DNA of 64,000 nt from Winogradskyella eckloniae (lineage in GTDB: Bacteria; Bacteroidota; Bacteroidia; Flavobacteriales; Flavobacteriaceae). Both the position numbers and the translations under genes were made by a program. Under the pieces are notes generated by a model. It made no database searches. It saw only the letters and a program-made list of their open reading frames with translations, and was not told where the DNA came from. Numbering within the stretch: the stretch's first letter is position 1; each line of letters opens with the position of its first letter. Below are positions 10,101-18,625 of the stretch, in pieces. The stretch covers positions 496,001 to 560,000 of the forward strand of contig NZ_JABRWP010000001.1 of assembly GCF_013249045.1 (NCBI RefSeq), in the 5' to 3' direction.

Positions 10101-10353
10101 AGCATTGAGAAATATTACATTAGGATACACTTTAAGATCTGAGTGGACAGATAAAGTTGGTTTAAGTTCTGTAAGAGCATATGTTGCAGCATCAAACTTA
10201 TTTTATATAATGGCTGATAATTATACGTCTTACAACCCTGAAGGTGTTAGTACTTCTGGTGGTGATTATTTAGGGCCAACAACATATGGTGCTCAGGTAG
10301 GTGCAAGTCCACTTACAAGAAGCTTTACGTTAGGTTTAAATGTTAACTTTTAA
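7171..10353 (+). CDS. susC: SusC-like TonB-dependent transporter 1 (alginate locus)
   Basis: This outer-membrane active transporter should import alginate oligosaccharides with the SusD lid protein encoded 10 bp downstream. The 1060 residues comprise a signal peptide (about 1-21, ending TFAQ), a carboxypeptidase-regulatory-like domain (about 25-100), a TonB-box-like segment (EVVVVGYGTRKK), the plug domain (about 115-230, with VLKDAASAAIYGSRGANGV) and a 22-strand barrel ending in the aromatic C-terminus LGLNVNF. Acidic loops such as DQNGDGVID (near 870) look like calcium sites. Its first 110 residues are very similar to those of the second SusC at 12049, implying tandem duplication. It is driven by the operator-bearing promoter at 7006. 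Confidence 0.95.
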   Translation: MNLKIKLITVVALLFSVITFAQEAYTISGTVTSAVDNMPIPGANIVVVNTTRGTSTDFDGNYQLEVKKGEVVKFSYIGYVTQSIVIDSQTTLNVSLVEDDNSLSEVVVVGYGTRKKSHLTGSVSSVGGDDVAAVQVARVDQALAGKLSGVLIQNQDASPGAAPKIQIRAASSISSASNPLIVVDGYPISGGLETVNPNDIESLEVLKDAASAAIYGSRGANGVVLVTTKKGKSGKASFSYNAYTSFSKKYRDNILMSGPEWAAHSRSQIAAGNWAGTVDTQDPAFLEYRLSAYENSPGAISPEDWLFRNGSSVSHDFSMSGGTDDVNYFASIGYQNSDGVIITEGFERLNARLNVDAKLGDKFKTGVSFNGFTSERDILGHDMRDLLRAYGVHPIYHTAESIAFVQQLDAQAQALGLADFDNGFRGSTYEASSIYDLEPGMAAQDWHYGRDNNGIGGSGDAGPAAKLDNTERWEKTFFGNISSYLQYNIIDGLNIKTVLGGDLKDTQYYEHRLLGFDSRARTAQTYMDQTDLKVWSVLSETTLSYSKVIGKHDISAVAGVEFQTTRLIGTGIDGVNVPDEDILNYNLFDPADLTVTERKETRARESVFGRVNYAYDDKYLVSVSLRRDGDSRFGANKKYATFPALSLGWNVHNESFMEDNDVLSKLKLRFSTGSLGTASFLGSYDALSLLDPSATFYGTGYLIPENVANPDLTWQTNTETNYGIDFGFLNNRFTLGIDYYTSDIEDILINQSVSEVLGTSSIVLNSGDVQSSGWEFELNARVVSNDDFSWNISGNLSTVETEITDLGGLDELPQAIYGVSGRGPVFRNYVGGGIGEMWGLETIGDVEMEYLADGTRHPNNATGESYVVDQNGDGVIDNTRSVEDGGDLVKIGQNTPDFYWGMSHNLSYKDFDMSIQIQGSHGAEVYNVDPLYYESQWSGRLVSSFDANDDGIADHNGEHYIGNRYQTDAMIQDASFVALRNITLGYTLRSEWTDKVGLSSVRAYVAASNLFYIMADNYTSYNPEGVSTSGGDYLGPTTYGAQVGASPLTRSFTLGLNVNF

Positions 10354-10363
10354 ATAAAAAAAA

Positions 10364-11701
10364 ATGAAAAAAATATATATATTATTGGGCTCGTTGTTTT
10401 TGATGACAGCATGCTCTACAGATTTAGATCAATCACCTTCTAATATTGCGAGTGCAGATTCATTAACTGAATTTGAAGGTGTGTTAAATGCTGCATATTA
10501 TTACCAATTGGGTACAGTTACTCCAATGGCAATAATGGGAGAATTTCGATCAGATAACGCATTCATGGATGAGGCTCCATATACGGAGTTTGATGAGTAT
10601 GATAATGGGTTAACAGCAATGGAAGATCAATTCTTTGGTCCTTTTTATACTGCTGCTTATAAATCTATTTTAAGTGCTAATAACGTAATATCAAATTCTT
10701 CAAATGATACTCAGATAGCGGAAGCTAAGTTTTTAAGAGCTTTATCTTATTTTAAACTAGTTCAAGTTTTTGGAGATGTAACAGTTAACTTATCTGAATC
10801 ACCTAGTTTAACGGATACTTCTATATTAGTTAGACGTCCAGCTGCAGATGTATACAATGATGTTATTATACCAGATTTAACAGATGCAATGGCTGTTTTA
10901 AGTACTACTATTACTGATGGTAGAGCTTCAAAATATGCTGCTCAGGCTTTGTTAGGAAAAGTGTACATGGCTATGGGTAATTATACGAGTGCTGAGCCAC
11001 ATTTAGCAGCAGTTGTTACTGGTGCAGCAGGAGCTGGTATCATGTTAAAAACAAATTACGATGAGATTTTCGGTGCAGCTAATGAAGTTGGGAATTCAGA
11101 AATTATTTTTTCTACGCAAATCACAGGTTCTATTGTTGATGAATATACTTTTGGTTCAGATTTCTGGAACTGGTTTGTTGGAGATGATTCAAAAGCAGAT
11201 TTTCCTGTAGATCAAGATTTAGTAGCTGCATTTGATGCAAGTGACGCTAATGGCGGAGGAACTGATTTAAGAAGAGCTGTAACTTTAGCGGATGATGGCT
11301 TAACTGCAATCAAATTTCCAAAAGAAGGTGATTTAGGAACGGAACATGATTGGATTGAAATTCGTTTAGCGGATGTTATTCTTATGTATGCAGAAACCTT
11401 AAATGAAAACGGTTCTTCAGCTACTACGGTATTACCTTTATTAGATGATATTAGAACTAGAGCTGGTCTTAATAGCTTAACTGGTACTGCTACTACACAA
11501 GCAGCAGTAAGACAATTAATTGCTGATGAAAGACGTTTGGAGTTGGCGTTTGAAGGACATAGATGGTTCGATTTAGTAAGAACTAATTCTGTAGATGCTG
11601 AAATGGGACAAACTGTTAATAGTAATTATCATGTATTTCCAGTTCCTGTTTCTGAAATTTTAGCAACACGTGGTGTAATTACACAGAATACAGGTTACTA
11701 A
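10364..11701 (+). CDS. susD: SusD/RagB-like surface glycan-binding lipoprotein 1
   Basis: It forms the lid of the SusC channel and captures oligosaccharide at the cell surface. The 445-residue protein starts with a lipoprotein signal (Cys17 in MTACS). It has the TPR-like N-terminal region typical of SusD (SNNDTQIAEAKFLRALSYF-type helix about 120-135) and the conserved C-terminal pattern with RxxLAFEGHRWFDLVRT near residue 400. It is somewhat shorter than common SusD proteins. It follows susC1 by 10 bp, so the two are translated from one mRNA; a long stem-loop follows the stop. Substrate alginate is inferred from the locus. Confidence 0.93.
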   Translation: MKKIYILLGSLFLMTACSTDLDQSPSNIASADSLTEFEGVLNAAYYYQLGTVTPMAIMGEFRSDNAFMDEAPYTEFDEYDNGLTAMEDQFFGPFYTAAYKSILSANNVISNSSNDTQIAEAKFLRALSYFKLVQVFGDVTVNLSESPSLTDTSILVRRPAADVYNDVIIPDLTDAMAVLSTTITDGRASKYAAQALLGKVYMAMGNYTSAEPHLAAVVTGAAGAGIMLKTNYDEIFGAANEVGNSEIIFSTQITGSIVDEYTFGSDFWNWFVGDDSKADFPVDQDLVAAFDASDANGGGTDLRRAVTLADDGLTAIKFPKEGDLGTEHDWIEIRLADVILMYAETLNENGSSATTVLPLLDDIRTRAGLNSLTGTATTQAAVRQLIADERRLELAFEGHRWFDLVRTNSVDAEMGQTVNSNYHVFPVPVSEILATRGVITQNTGY

Positions 11702-11717
11702 TTTTTTAATATTAATA

Positions 11718-11779
11718 ACTTTCTTTGTAAGATTTTTAGATGGATTAGAAATTTATTTAATAGTCCTTACAAAGAAAGT
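11718..11779 (+). terminator. Long stem-loop after susD1
   Basis: A perfect 14-bp inverted repeat (ACTTTCTTTGTAAG at 11718-11731, complement at 11766-11779) encloses a 34-nt AT-rich loop just after the susD1 stop. No long T run follows directly. It could act as a terminator or as an mRNA 3' stabiliser for the first susCD pair. The remainder of the gap to the next promoter (11780-11930) shows nothing I can name. Confidence 0.6.
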
Positions 11780-11934
11780 GTTTAAAAATACTTTATGATT
11801 AATTTATTTAATTGTAAAGTATTTTTTTTCACTAATCATTGATTGAGTCCTAAAATATATTAAGTGATTTATCTCAAATAATATAGGTGTTTCTATAAGT
11901 TTAGTGACATCAACAGTACTAAATTAAAATAACT

Positions 11935-11985
11935 TTGATTTAACCAAATATTTTGTTATATTTGGTAAACCAATCTGGTAAACCA
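11935..11985 (+). promoter_or_regulatory. susC2 promoter with two tandem TGGTAAACCA operators
   Basis: TTG at 11935-11937, a 19-bp spacer and TATATTTG at 11957-11964 form a textbook Bacteroidota promoter. Two identical TGGTAAACCA boxes lie at 11963-11972 and 11976-11985, again 13 bp apart and again beginning at the last bases of the -7 box. The geometry is the same as at 7006 and 27459. This supports shared control of both susCD units, most simply by the FadR-type regulator at 18626. Confidence 0.87.
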
Positions 11986-12048
11986 ATTCATAAGTGGTTT
12001 ATTTCTAGCAGAATGGTGATAAAAAACTAACTAATCTAATATATAAAC

Positions 12049-15000
12049 ATGAATTTAAAAATAAAGTTAACAACGATTTTCGCTTTGTTTTTTTGTGTTT
12101 CGCTTATTGCACAAGAAAAGTACACCTTAAGCGGAACTGTTACATCGTCTAGTGATAATATGCCTATTCCAGGAGCAAACATAATTATTCTAAAAACGAC
12201 GAGAGGTACCTCTACAGATTTTGATGGAAACTACCAATTAGAGGTCGCAAAAGGCGATGTTATTCAGTTTTCTTATATTGGATATGTGTCACAAACGATT
12301 ATTATAGATAGTCAAAAGACTGTTAATGTGGCATTGGTGGAATCAGATAATACATTAAATGAGGTTGTAGTTATTGGTTACGGTACTCAGAAAAAAAGTC
12401 ACACGACAGGAGCAATATCTAAAGTAGTAAATGATGATTTAGGGCAAATAGCTGTATCTCGAGTTGATGATGCTTTAGTTGGGCAGGTTTCAGGTGTTAA
12501 TATTCAGGCGACGGATGGTGAAGCTGGTGCAGCACCAACCATTACCATTCGTGGTGTTGGTTCTATGGCTGGCGATTCTACACCTTTAATAGTGGTTGAT
12601 GGCGTTATTGTAGATTCAGATTTCTTAGGGTCTTTAAATATGAATGATGTAGAGTCTTTTGAGATTTTAAAAGATGCGGCATCATCTTCTATTTATGGTT
12701 CAAAAGGATCTAATGGTATTATCATGATAACCATGAAGTCTGGTATTGAAGGTAAAACAAAGGTAAGTTATAATACATATACCGGTTTTAAGGATGCGCG
12801 TAAGAGTGATGCTTATGGTTATACCACGACGGAGTGGGCTGAGCAGCAAATGGAAGAAAATGGTGAAATTTCCATATATACTCAAGCGCAATTACAAACA
12901 GGAACTGATCGTTCTTGGCAAGATGTATTTTTTGATGGCGGAACGATTACGAGTCATGCACTTTCTTTTAGAGGTGGAAATAAAAGCACAAAATATACAG
13001 CTAGTTTAAATTACTCAGATGATGAAGGTGTGTTATTAGGAGATAACTATTCAAAATATGGAGCAAGGTTAAAAGTAGATAATAAAATAAACGACAAGTT
13101 TTCTGTAGGAGTAAATCTTAGTCCGTCATATACAATTAGAGATAGATTTGCGGAGTCTATTCACAATGTTGCTAGGCATCAACCTTGGTTGCCAATTTAT
13201 CATGATGAGCATACGCTGCAAATGGTAGATCCAGATTTTGGACTTCAGGTTGGAGATTATGCTAGGCAAGATCATTTTACAATATTTGACTTTAATGGTG
13301 ATGGTATCTTTGACGAAGAGTTATTTAATTTGGGGAACAGTACGAATCAGAATCCATATGGAAGAGCTACAGAAAGAAGTAGAATGGATAAAAAATTTAA
13401 GATGTTTGGTAGTGTTTATGGTAAATACAAAATCATGGACGGCTTAACATTTAAAACCTCAATTTCTGGATCTTTACAAGATACTAAGAGAACAGATTAT
13501 TTGGGGACTTTAGCGCGAAGGATTTCTACAGAAGCATATATGGTTGAAACTAATCAAAAAGAACAATATTATATTTTTGATAACTTTTTAAACTATAATA
13601 AAACATTTGGAAAACATGAGTTAGGAGTGACTTTAGGTAATTCAATTGAAACAAGAGATTATTTCTTTTCTACAATAAAGGGTGTAGGTTTTGAAAATGA
13701 TGTAGTTCAGCAAATTTCTGGTGCTACTAGCATTATTGCTGATGAAACATTTGGATTCGAATGGCAGAAAAGAGGTGTTTCTTACGTTTCAAGATTAACT
13801 TATGCATATGACGATAAATATTTATTGTCGCTAAGTATGCGTCGTGATGGAAGTTCAATTTTTGGATCGGATTTTAAATATGGTAATTTTCCGGCGGCTT
13901 CTATAGGTTGGAATGTAGCAAAAGAGAGTTTCTTAGAGGATAGTGACTTTGTTTCAACGCTTAAATTTAGAGCAAGTTATGGTGTTACTGGTAACGATCG
14001 TCTAAACACAGGAAGTGTTAATCCAGATGCACAAGGAAGTACTTCTGTTTTAAGTTCTGATAATGTGTTGCAAGATTATTACCCACACTTATCATTATTA
14101 GATTTAACAACCTATGTTACAGATGGTACTATAACTACAGGTTATTCGCCGTTAAATCTTGCCAACCCAGAGTTAAAATGGGAACGATTAATTGAGATCA
14201 ATCCAGGTATAGATTTTGGGTTTTTAAATAATAAAATTACAGGTTCTGTTGATTGGTATCAAAGAACAAGTGATCAATTATTATTAAACAACCCTGTTTC
14301 TGCAACAACTGGTCATAATAGTGCTTTAGTTAATTTAGGAGAAGTAAAAAATCAAGGTTTTGAGTTTGAAGTAAGAACTAGAAATATTAATTTAGAGAAA
14401 TTCTCTTGGCAATCTACGATAATTGCAACAACCAACGAAAATACACTTGTTAATTTTGCAGATTCAGATGGTCAAATTACAAGCATAGATCCTTCAAGAC
14501 CTGCTGAATGGATAAACCAGGAAGGGCAACCAATATCTTCTTTTTACGGCTACGTGGTGGAATCGGAAGTGCCTGTTGAATATAGAGATAGACCTTATCG
14601 ACATGTAGGTGCTCAATTTGGTTGGGTAAAAGTAAAAGATTTAAATGGAGATGGTGTATTAGATGCAGATGATAAAACTATTTTAGGAAACCCTTACCCA
14701 GAATTAATTTGGAGTTTTAGTAACGATTTTACAATTGGAAATTTAGATTTCTCTTTGATGTTCCAAGGGTCACATGGTGCTGAAGTTAGAAACATTGGTG
14801 ATCATTACCTGTTTAGTCATAACAATAACAGAACGTTAAATGATGCGGCAGCGGCAGCAGGTTACGGTACTGAATTTTTAGTAGATAAGTATTTAACCAA
14901 TAGTGTTATTCAAGACGCGTCGTATATTGCTTTAAGAAATGTGAATATAGGTTATAGTTTTCCTGAAGATTTAACGAGTAAGTTAAAGATTTCTAAATTA

Positions 15001-15165
15001 CGAGTTTATGCATCAGGACAAAACCTAGTATACAAAACTGCAGATGGCTACACAGGCTGGAATCCAGAAGCCTTAGACAAAACCAGCCCTACACAATACG
15101 GATACCAAAGAGGTGGTTCTCCAATTTATCGAACAATATCTTTAGGATTAGACTTAGATTTTTAA
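12049..15165 (+). CDS. susC: SusC-like TonB-dependent transporter 2 (alginate locus)
   Basis: This is the second outer-membrane oligosaccharide transporter of the locus, 1038 residues. It has a signal peptide (about 1-22), a carboxypeptidase-regulatory-like domain, the TonB-box-like EVVVIGYGTQKK, the plug with VVDGVIVDSDF and ILKDAASSSIYGSKGSNG, and a beta-barrel ending in LGLDLDF. A loop DLNGDGVLDADD (about residue 868-879) has the spacing of a calcium-binding EF-like loop. The N-terminus is nearly the same as SusC1, while the barrel has diverged, which suggests different oligosaccharide lengths or M/G composition. It heads an operon with susD2, the PKD lipoprotein and a PL7 lyase, and has its own operator-bearing promoter. 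Confidence 0.95.
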   Translation: MNLKIKLTTIFALFFCVSLIAQEKYTLSGTVTSSSDNMPIPGANIIILKTTRGTSTDFDGNYQLEVAKGDVIQFSYIGYVSQTIIIDSQKTVNVALVESDNTLNEVVVIGYGTQKKSHTTGAISKVVNDDLGQIAVSRVDDALVGQVSGVNIQATDGEAGAAPTITIRGVGSMAGDSTPLIVVDGVIVDSDFLGSLNMNDVESFEILKDAASSSIYGSKGSNGIIMITMKSGIEGKTKVSYNTYTGFKDARKSDAYGYTTTEWAEQQMEENGEISIYTQAQLQTGTDRSWQDVFFDGGTITSHALSFRGGNKSTKYTASLNYSDDEGVLLGDNYSKYGARLKVDNKINDKFSVGVNLSPSYTIRDRFAESIHNVARHQPWLPIYHDEHTLQMVDPDFGLQVGDYARQDHFTIFDFNGDGIFDEELFNLGNSTNQNPYGRATERSRMDKKFKMFGSVYGKYKIMDGLTFKTSISGSLQDTKRTDYLGTLARRISTEAYMVETNQKEQYYIFDNFLNYNKTFGKHELGVTLGNSIETRDYFFSTIKGVGFENDVVQQISGATSIIADETFGFEWQKRGVSYVSRLTYAYDDKYLLSLSMRRDGSSIFGSDFKYGNFPAASIGWNVAKESFLEDSDFVSTLKFRASYGVTGNDRLNTGSVNPDAQGSTSVLSSDNVLQDYYPHLSLLDLTTYVTDGTITTGYSPLNLANPELKWERLIEINPGIDFGFLNNKITGSVDWYQRTSDQLLLNNPVSATTGHNSALVNLGEVKNQGFEFEVRTRNINLEKFSWQSTIIATTNENTLVNFADSDGQITSIDPSRPAEWINQEGQPISSFYGYVVESEVPVEYRDRPYRHVGAQFGWVKVKDLNGDGVLDADDKTILGNPYPELIWSFSNDFTIGNLDFSLMFQGSHGAEVRNIGDHYLFSHNNNRTLNDAAAAAGYGTEFLVDKYLTNSVIQDASYIALRNVNIGYSFPEDLTSKLKISKLRVYASGQNLVYKTADGYTGWNPEALDKTSPTQYGYQRGGSPIYRTISLGLDLDF

Positions 15166-15198
15166 AAAAAAGCATTTAATTACTTTATACAATATATC

Positions 15199-16644
15199 AT
15201 GAAATATAAAACATATATAGCTGTCTTACTCATAGGATTTATGGCAACGTCTTGTGATAGTTTTTTAGAGCCAGAACCAAGCTCAGCTCTTACATCAAAT
15301 AATTACTATACCACTACAGCTGAATTAGAATCTGCGCTAATTGGTGCTTATGATGCTATTCAAGGCGTTGGAGATTTCGATAAGGATAGTAACCATGGTG
15401 TACAATATGAATTTTACATCACAGAGATGAGAAGTGGTAATACGGCAACGAAAATTGCAGATCCAGATGATTTTTCTGACGCAGGACAATTTGAGTCATT
15501 CAACGTACTTCCAATAAATGGTCTTGTTGCTAATTATTATGATAGTTATTATGAGGTTATTTATAGAGCAAATGTTGTTTTAGAAAATTTAGGTAATGTA
15601 AGTGATGATACTTCAGTGATAGAGGCGGAAGCAAAATTTATTAGAGCCTATGCATATTTTAATTTAGTAAGACTGTTTGGAGATGTTCCTTATGTGGATC
15701 ATGTTTTAAGTCCTTTGGAGAAAGAAGCTCAATTTACTAGAGTTGATACAAGTGTTATATATGATTTGATTGTTAGTGACTTATTAACAGCAGAAGAAGG
15801 TTTGGATAACACATATAAAACAAGAGCTTCTAAAGCTGCTGCTCAAGGATTGTTAGCAAAAGTATATCTAACTTTAGAAAACCCAGAATATCTTAAAGCG
15901 CAAATAATGTGTGAAAAAATCATTAACGATGGGTCATTTGGTTTAGTAGATTTTAATGATGTATTTTATGAGGAGTTAAATCAAGAAATTATTTTCGCAA
16001 TTGGTTTTACTAGTCTTAATGATAGTCAAACGTTTTCTTCGCAATTTATGAATTCTGTTGGACCGTCTAGTGGTGTTAATTATGCAACCTACGATTTAGT
16101 AGATGATTTAAATGAATTTGGAGGAATTAGAGCACAGTATTCTTTTAGACAAGACCCAAACCACTTAACTTCAGTTAGATACCAATGTGCTAAATATTTC
16201 CCTGATGGTGATGACGGAGGAACAACGAATCCACATATTTTTGAAACAAGTGCCAATCCAAGATTAGCCGGAAATGACTGGATTGTTTTACGTTATGCTG
16301 ATGTATTATTAATGCATGTAGAAGCAATAATGGCTGGATCGGAAGAAACAAGTGCGGGCGCTGCATTATCATCTTTTCAAGAAGTAAGAGATAGAGCTGG
16401 GTTAACGGACGCTGTTACAGAAATATCAGTTGATGATTTATTATTAGAAAGACGAGTAGAATTGGCCTTTGAAAACCACAGACTATTTGATTTAATTCGA
16501 TTAGGAAGAGCAGAATCGGTTTTATCACAATACTCAACTGCTAATGGTTTTTCATTTACAACCTCAGATTTGTTGTTACCAATGCCACAAAATGAAGTGA
16601 ATTTAAGTGATGGCCTAATGAGCCAGAACCCTGGTTATAATTAG
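15199..16644 (+). CDS. susD: SusD/RagB-like surface glycan-binding lipoprotein 2
   Basis: This is the lid partner of SusC2, 481 residues. The signal peptide ends in lipobox Cys19 (MATSCDSFLEPEP), and the Cys-x-x-FLE start is very common in SusD proteins. A SusD N-terminal motif (EAEAKFIRAYAYFNLVRLFG, about residues 142-161) and the C-terminal LLERRVELAFENHRLFDLIR region are clear. It begins 33 bp after susC2 and is followed 25 bp later by the PKD protein. Only its family is read from sequence; alginate binding is inferred from neighbours. Confidence 0.93.
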   Translation: MKYKTYIAVLLIGFMATSCDSFLEPEPSSALTSNNYYTTTAELESALIGAYDAIQGVGDFDKDSNHGVQYEFYITEMRSGNTATKIADPDDFSDAGQFESFNVLPINGLVANYYDSYYEVIYRANVVLENLGNVSDDTSVIEAEAKFIRAYAYFNLVRLFGDVPYVDHVLSPLEKEAQFTRVDTSVIYDLIVSDLLTAEEGLDNTYKTRASKAAAQGLLAKVYLTLENPEYLKAQIMCEKIINDGSFGLVDFNDVFYEELNQEIIFAIGFTSLNDSQTFSSQFMNSVGPSSGVNYATYDLVDDLNEFGGIRAQYSFRQDPNHLTSVRYQCAKYFPDGDDGGTTNPHIFETSANPRLAGNDWIVLRYADVLLMHVEAIMAGSEETSAGAALSSFQEVRDRAGLTDAVTEISVDDLLLERRVELAFENHRLFDLIRLGRAESVLSQYSTANGFSFTTSDLLLPMPQNEVNLSDGLMSQNPGYN

Positions 16645-16669
16645 AATGAAAATTTAAAACATAAAAAAA

Positions 16670-17548
16670 ATGAAAAACATTAATAAATTGGAGAGATATG
16701 TTTCGCGAACGTTAGCGATTATTTTTCTACTTGTTACTTTTTGTATCACTACAGCATGTGACCCTTCTATCGATGCCTTGGAATTTGATTTGCCAGATGC
16801 TAATTCGCAAGAAGATTTAACACCACCAGAAGCTTTATTTTCTGCTACTGAAGGTAATGATTATTTGACTTATACGTTTTCAAACCAATCTATAAGTGCA
16901 ACAATGTATGAATGGAATTATGGAGATGGTAATAGCTCAACTGGAGTTGATGGTGCTAATATATTTCCAGGTGAAGGTACATATACAGTATCTTTAACAG
17001 CAACAGATAACTTAGGTGTTTCTAGTACATACTCTGAGGAATTAGTTTTAATAGAACCAGAAGAGCCACCAACTTCAATACCAGTAATTCTCGAGCCAGG
17101 TTTTGATAATGGAAATGATAGTAGAGATCCATGGCGAAATTCTAGTCTAGGTGGAGTTATTCAGATTACAAGCTCAAATGGATACTATGAAGGTAGTAAT
17201 GGCGCTAAATTACCAGATCCAGGAAGTGATAGAATTGGATATCAGTTAATCAGCGAGTTTACACCAAATAAAACGTATTCATTATCATTTAAATACAGGT
17301 TTAAAAATGATACTGCTGATAATGGGCTTCTGCATGTTTCAATGTTAACTGAGACTAATAATCCAGCTGATATTACGGCAAATACCGTAGGGTCAATTAC
17401 ATTTTCAGAAGATGTTGCTGGTGTAGATGCGCTGGCAACTGGAACATTGATATTTAATTCAGGGGCAAATACGTCGTTGGCTATATTCTTTTATAATGAG
17501 TTCGATGAATCGTATATTGATTCTTTCGAAATTGAAGCGCTTGATTAA
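16670..17548 (+). CDS. PKD-domain surface lipoprotein, SusE/F-like glycan-binding candidate
   Basis: This is a lipoprotein of 292 residues with Cys30 in the lipobox region (ITTAC). A PKD domain spans roughly 50-130 (YEWNYGDGNSS and GEGTYTVSLTATD are diagnostic). It is followed by a C-terminal jelly-roll-like domain (about 140-292) with the pattern NSGANTSLAIFF. The C-terminal domain resembles the secreted protein at 27574 in its ordered motifs (YRF, I-x-F-N-S/T-G, TS-L/I-A). Position directly after susD2 and 20 bp before PL7 is where SusE/SusF-type surface glycan-binding proteins sit. A role in holding alginate at the surface is inferred. Confidence 0.8.
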   Translation: MKNINKLERYVSRTLAIIFLLVTFCITTACDPSIDALEFDLPDANSQEDLTPPEALFSATEGNDYLTYTFSNQSISATMYEWNYGDGNSSTGVDGANIFPGEGTYTVSLTATDNLGVSSTYSEELVLIEPEEPPTSIPVILEPGFDNGNDSRDPWRNSSLGGVIQITSSNGYYEGSNGAKLPDPGSDRIGYQLISEFTPNKTYSLSFKYRFKNDTADNGLLHVSMLTETNNPADITANTVGSITFSEDVAGVDALATGTLIFNSGANTSLAIFFYNEFDESYIDSFEIEALD

Positions 17549-17568
17549 TTAGTTATAAAACTTGAAAT

Positions 17569-18480
17569 ATGTTACGATACTTTAAAATATGTTTATTTGT
17601 TTTTCTTACAGTTTCAGTTAGTGCTAAGTGTCAGGCTCAAGATGTTAAAACATCAAAAGAATTAAAAGAGGTTAAAAAGAAAAAGAAAAAGAAAAAAAAG
17701 AAGAAGGTCAAACTTCCAAATATTGATTTAAGTCATTGGAAAGTCACGCTACCAGTAACTAATGATAAAGGGAAGCCTTATGAAATTGATCCTCCAGAAA
17801 TATTAGACTTTGCAAATAATGACGTTGCAAAACCATATATGTATATAGATTCTACTAAAGGCGCTATCGTTTTCCATGCCATGCCTACGGAATCTAAAAC
17901 CAAAAACACCAAGTATACGCGATCTGAATTAAGAGAGCAAATGGTACCTGGTGAAAATAATGTGAATTGGACCTTTGCCGATGGTGGTAAAATGAGAGGA
18001 AAGATACAAATGGATGAAGTATCTAAAGATGATGAAGGTAAATATCATCGTGTTATTATAATGCAAATTCATGGTAGATTAACAAACGAACAACGCGATT
18101 TAATAGGAGAAGATGATAATAATGCGCCACCAATTCTTAAAATATATTGGGATAAAGGTAAGATAAGAATAAAATCTAAAGTGTTAAAAGACCTATCAGC
18201 TTCAGATACTGAAATATTACATGAAGATGCATGGGATAATGATGAAGGATTTAATTTTGAACAAGAAGTGGGCTTTAGGAAGTTTACTCTAGAAGTTCAA
18301 GTCTCTGATGGCAAAATGTTAATCATTTTAAATGATACGGAATATAAAGCTTACGAAGGTATTCATATAAAGAGATGGGGCGTTTTTGAAAATTATTTTA
18401 AAGCAGGTAATTATTTTCAATCTCGAGATGAAGGTGCCTATGCTAAAGTGAGATTTTACGAATTAGAAGTAAGTCATTAA
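17569..18480 (+). CDS. PL7 family alginate lyase with poly-lysine linker
   Basis: This endo-acting alginate lyase candidate has 303 residues. The three PL7 motifs are canonical: RSEL at 118-121, QIH at 166-168 and YFKAGNYFQ at 276-284. The N-terminal signal peptide probably ends near QAQ (22-24); Cys21 lies after Lys, so it does not form a good lipobox and the enzyme is likely soluble. Residues 36-46 are eleven consecutive lysines between signal peptide and catalytic domain, encoded by mixed AAA/AAG codons. The downstream motifs stay in frame, so this is not a frameshift. The basic tract could bind the polyanionic substrate or the cell surface. It is the last gene of the susC2 operon. Confidence 0.93.
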   Translation: MLRYFKICLFVFLTVSVSAKCQAQDVKTSKELKEVKKKKKKKKKKKVKLPNIDLSHWKVTLPVTNDKGKPYEIDPPEILDFANNDVAKPYMYIDSTKGAIVFHAMPTESKTKNTKYTRSELREQMVPGENNVNWTFADGGKMRGKIQMDEVSKDDEGKYHRVIIMQIHGRLTNEQRDLIGEDDNNAPPILKIYWDKGKIRIKSKVLKDLSASDTEILHEDAWDNDEGFNFEQEVGFRKFTLEVQVSDGKMLIILNDTEYKAYEGIHIKRWGVFENYFKAGNYFQSRDEGAYAKVRFYELEVSH

Positions 18481-18505
18481 AGTTTATTTGAGTTAGTCGC
18501 TTATT

Positions 18506-18541
18506 GAATTCTACCGTTGATTAGTTGTGCAGGTAGAATTC
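18506..18541 (+). terminator. Stem-loop after PL7 gene
   Basis: A perfect 10-bp inverted repeat (GAATTCTACC / GGTAGAATTC) with a 16-nt loop lies 25 bp after the PL7 stop, followed by a short CTTTAAG rather than a strong T run. It probably marks the 3' end of the susC2 operon mRNA, with incomplete termination possible. Confidence 0.55.
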
Positions 18542-18594
18542 TTTAAGCACTATTAAACGGACTTATTTATTTAAATATAGTTGATAAAGTATTG

Positions 18595-18610
18595 TTGGGG
18601 TAACCCCCAA
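18595..18610 (+). promoter_or_regulatory. GC-rich inverted repeat just before the GntR gene
   Basis: TTGGGG-TAAC-CCCCAA forms a 6-bp GC-rich hairpin or operator ending 15 bp before the GntR start codon, in otherwise AT-rich DNA. It could be an autoregulatory operator (a variant of the GGT/ACC half-sites found at the susC promoters) or an mRNA hairpin that limits translation. The sequence alone does not separate these. Confidence 0.5.
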
Positions 18611-18625
18611 AAAAAAAATTGAGTT

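Noticed and set aside
12700..13447. Several 60-70 codon frames in both strands inside susC2
   Set aside because: They are shadows of the SusC2 reading frame with no domain or promoter.
17674..17706. A-rich run as frameshift in the second PL7 gene
   Set aside because: All PL7 motifs stay in the same frame as the signal peptide.
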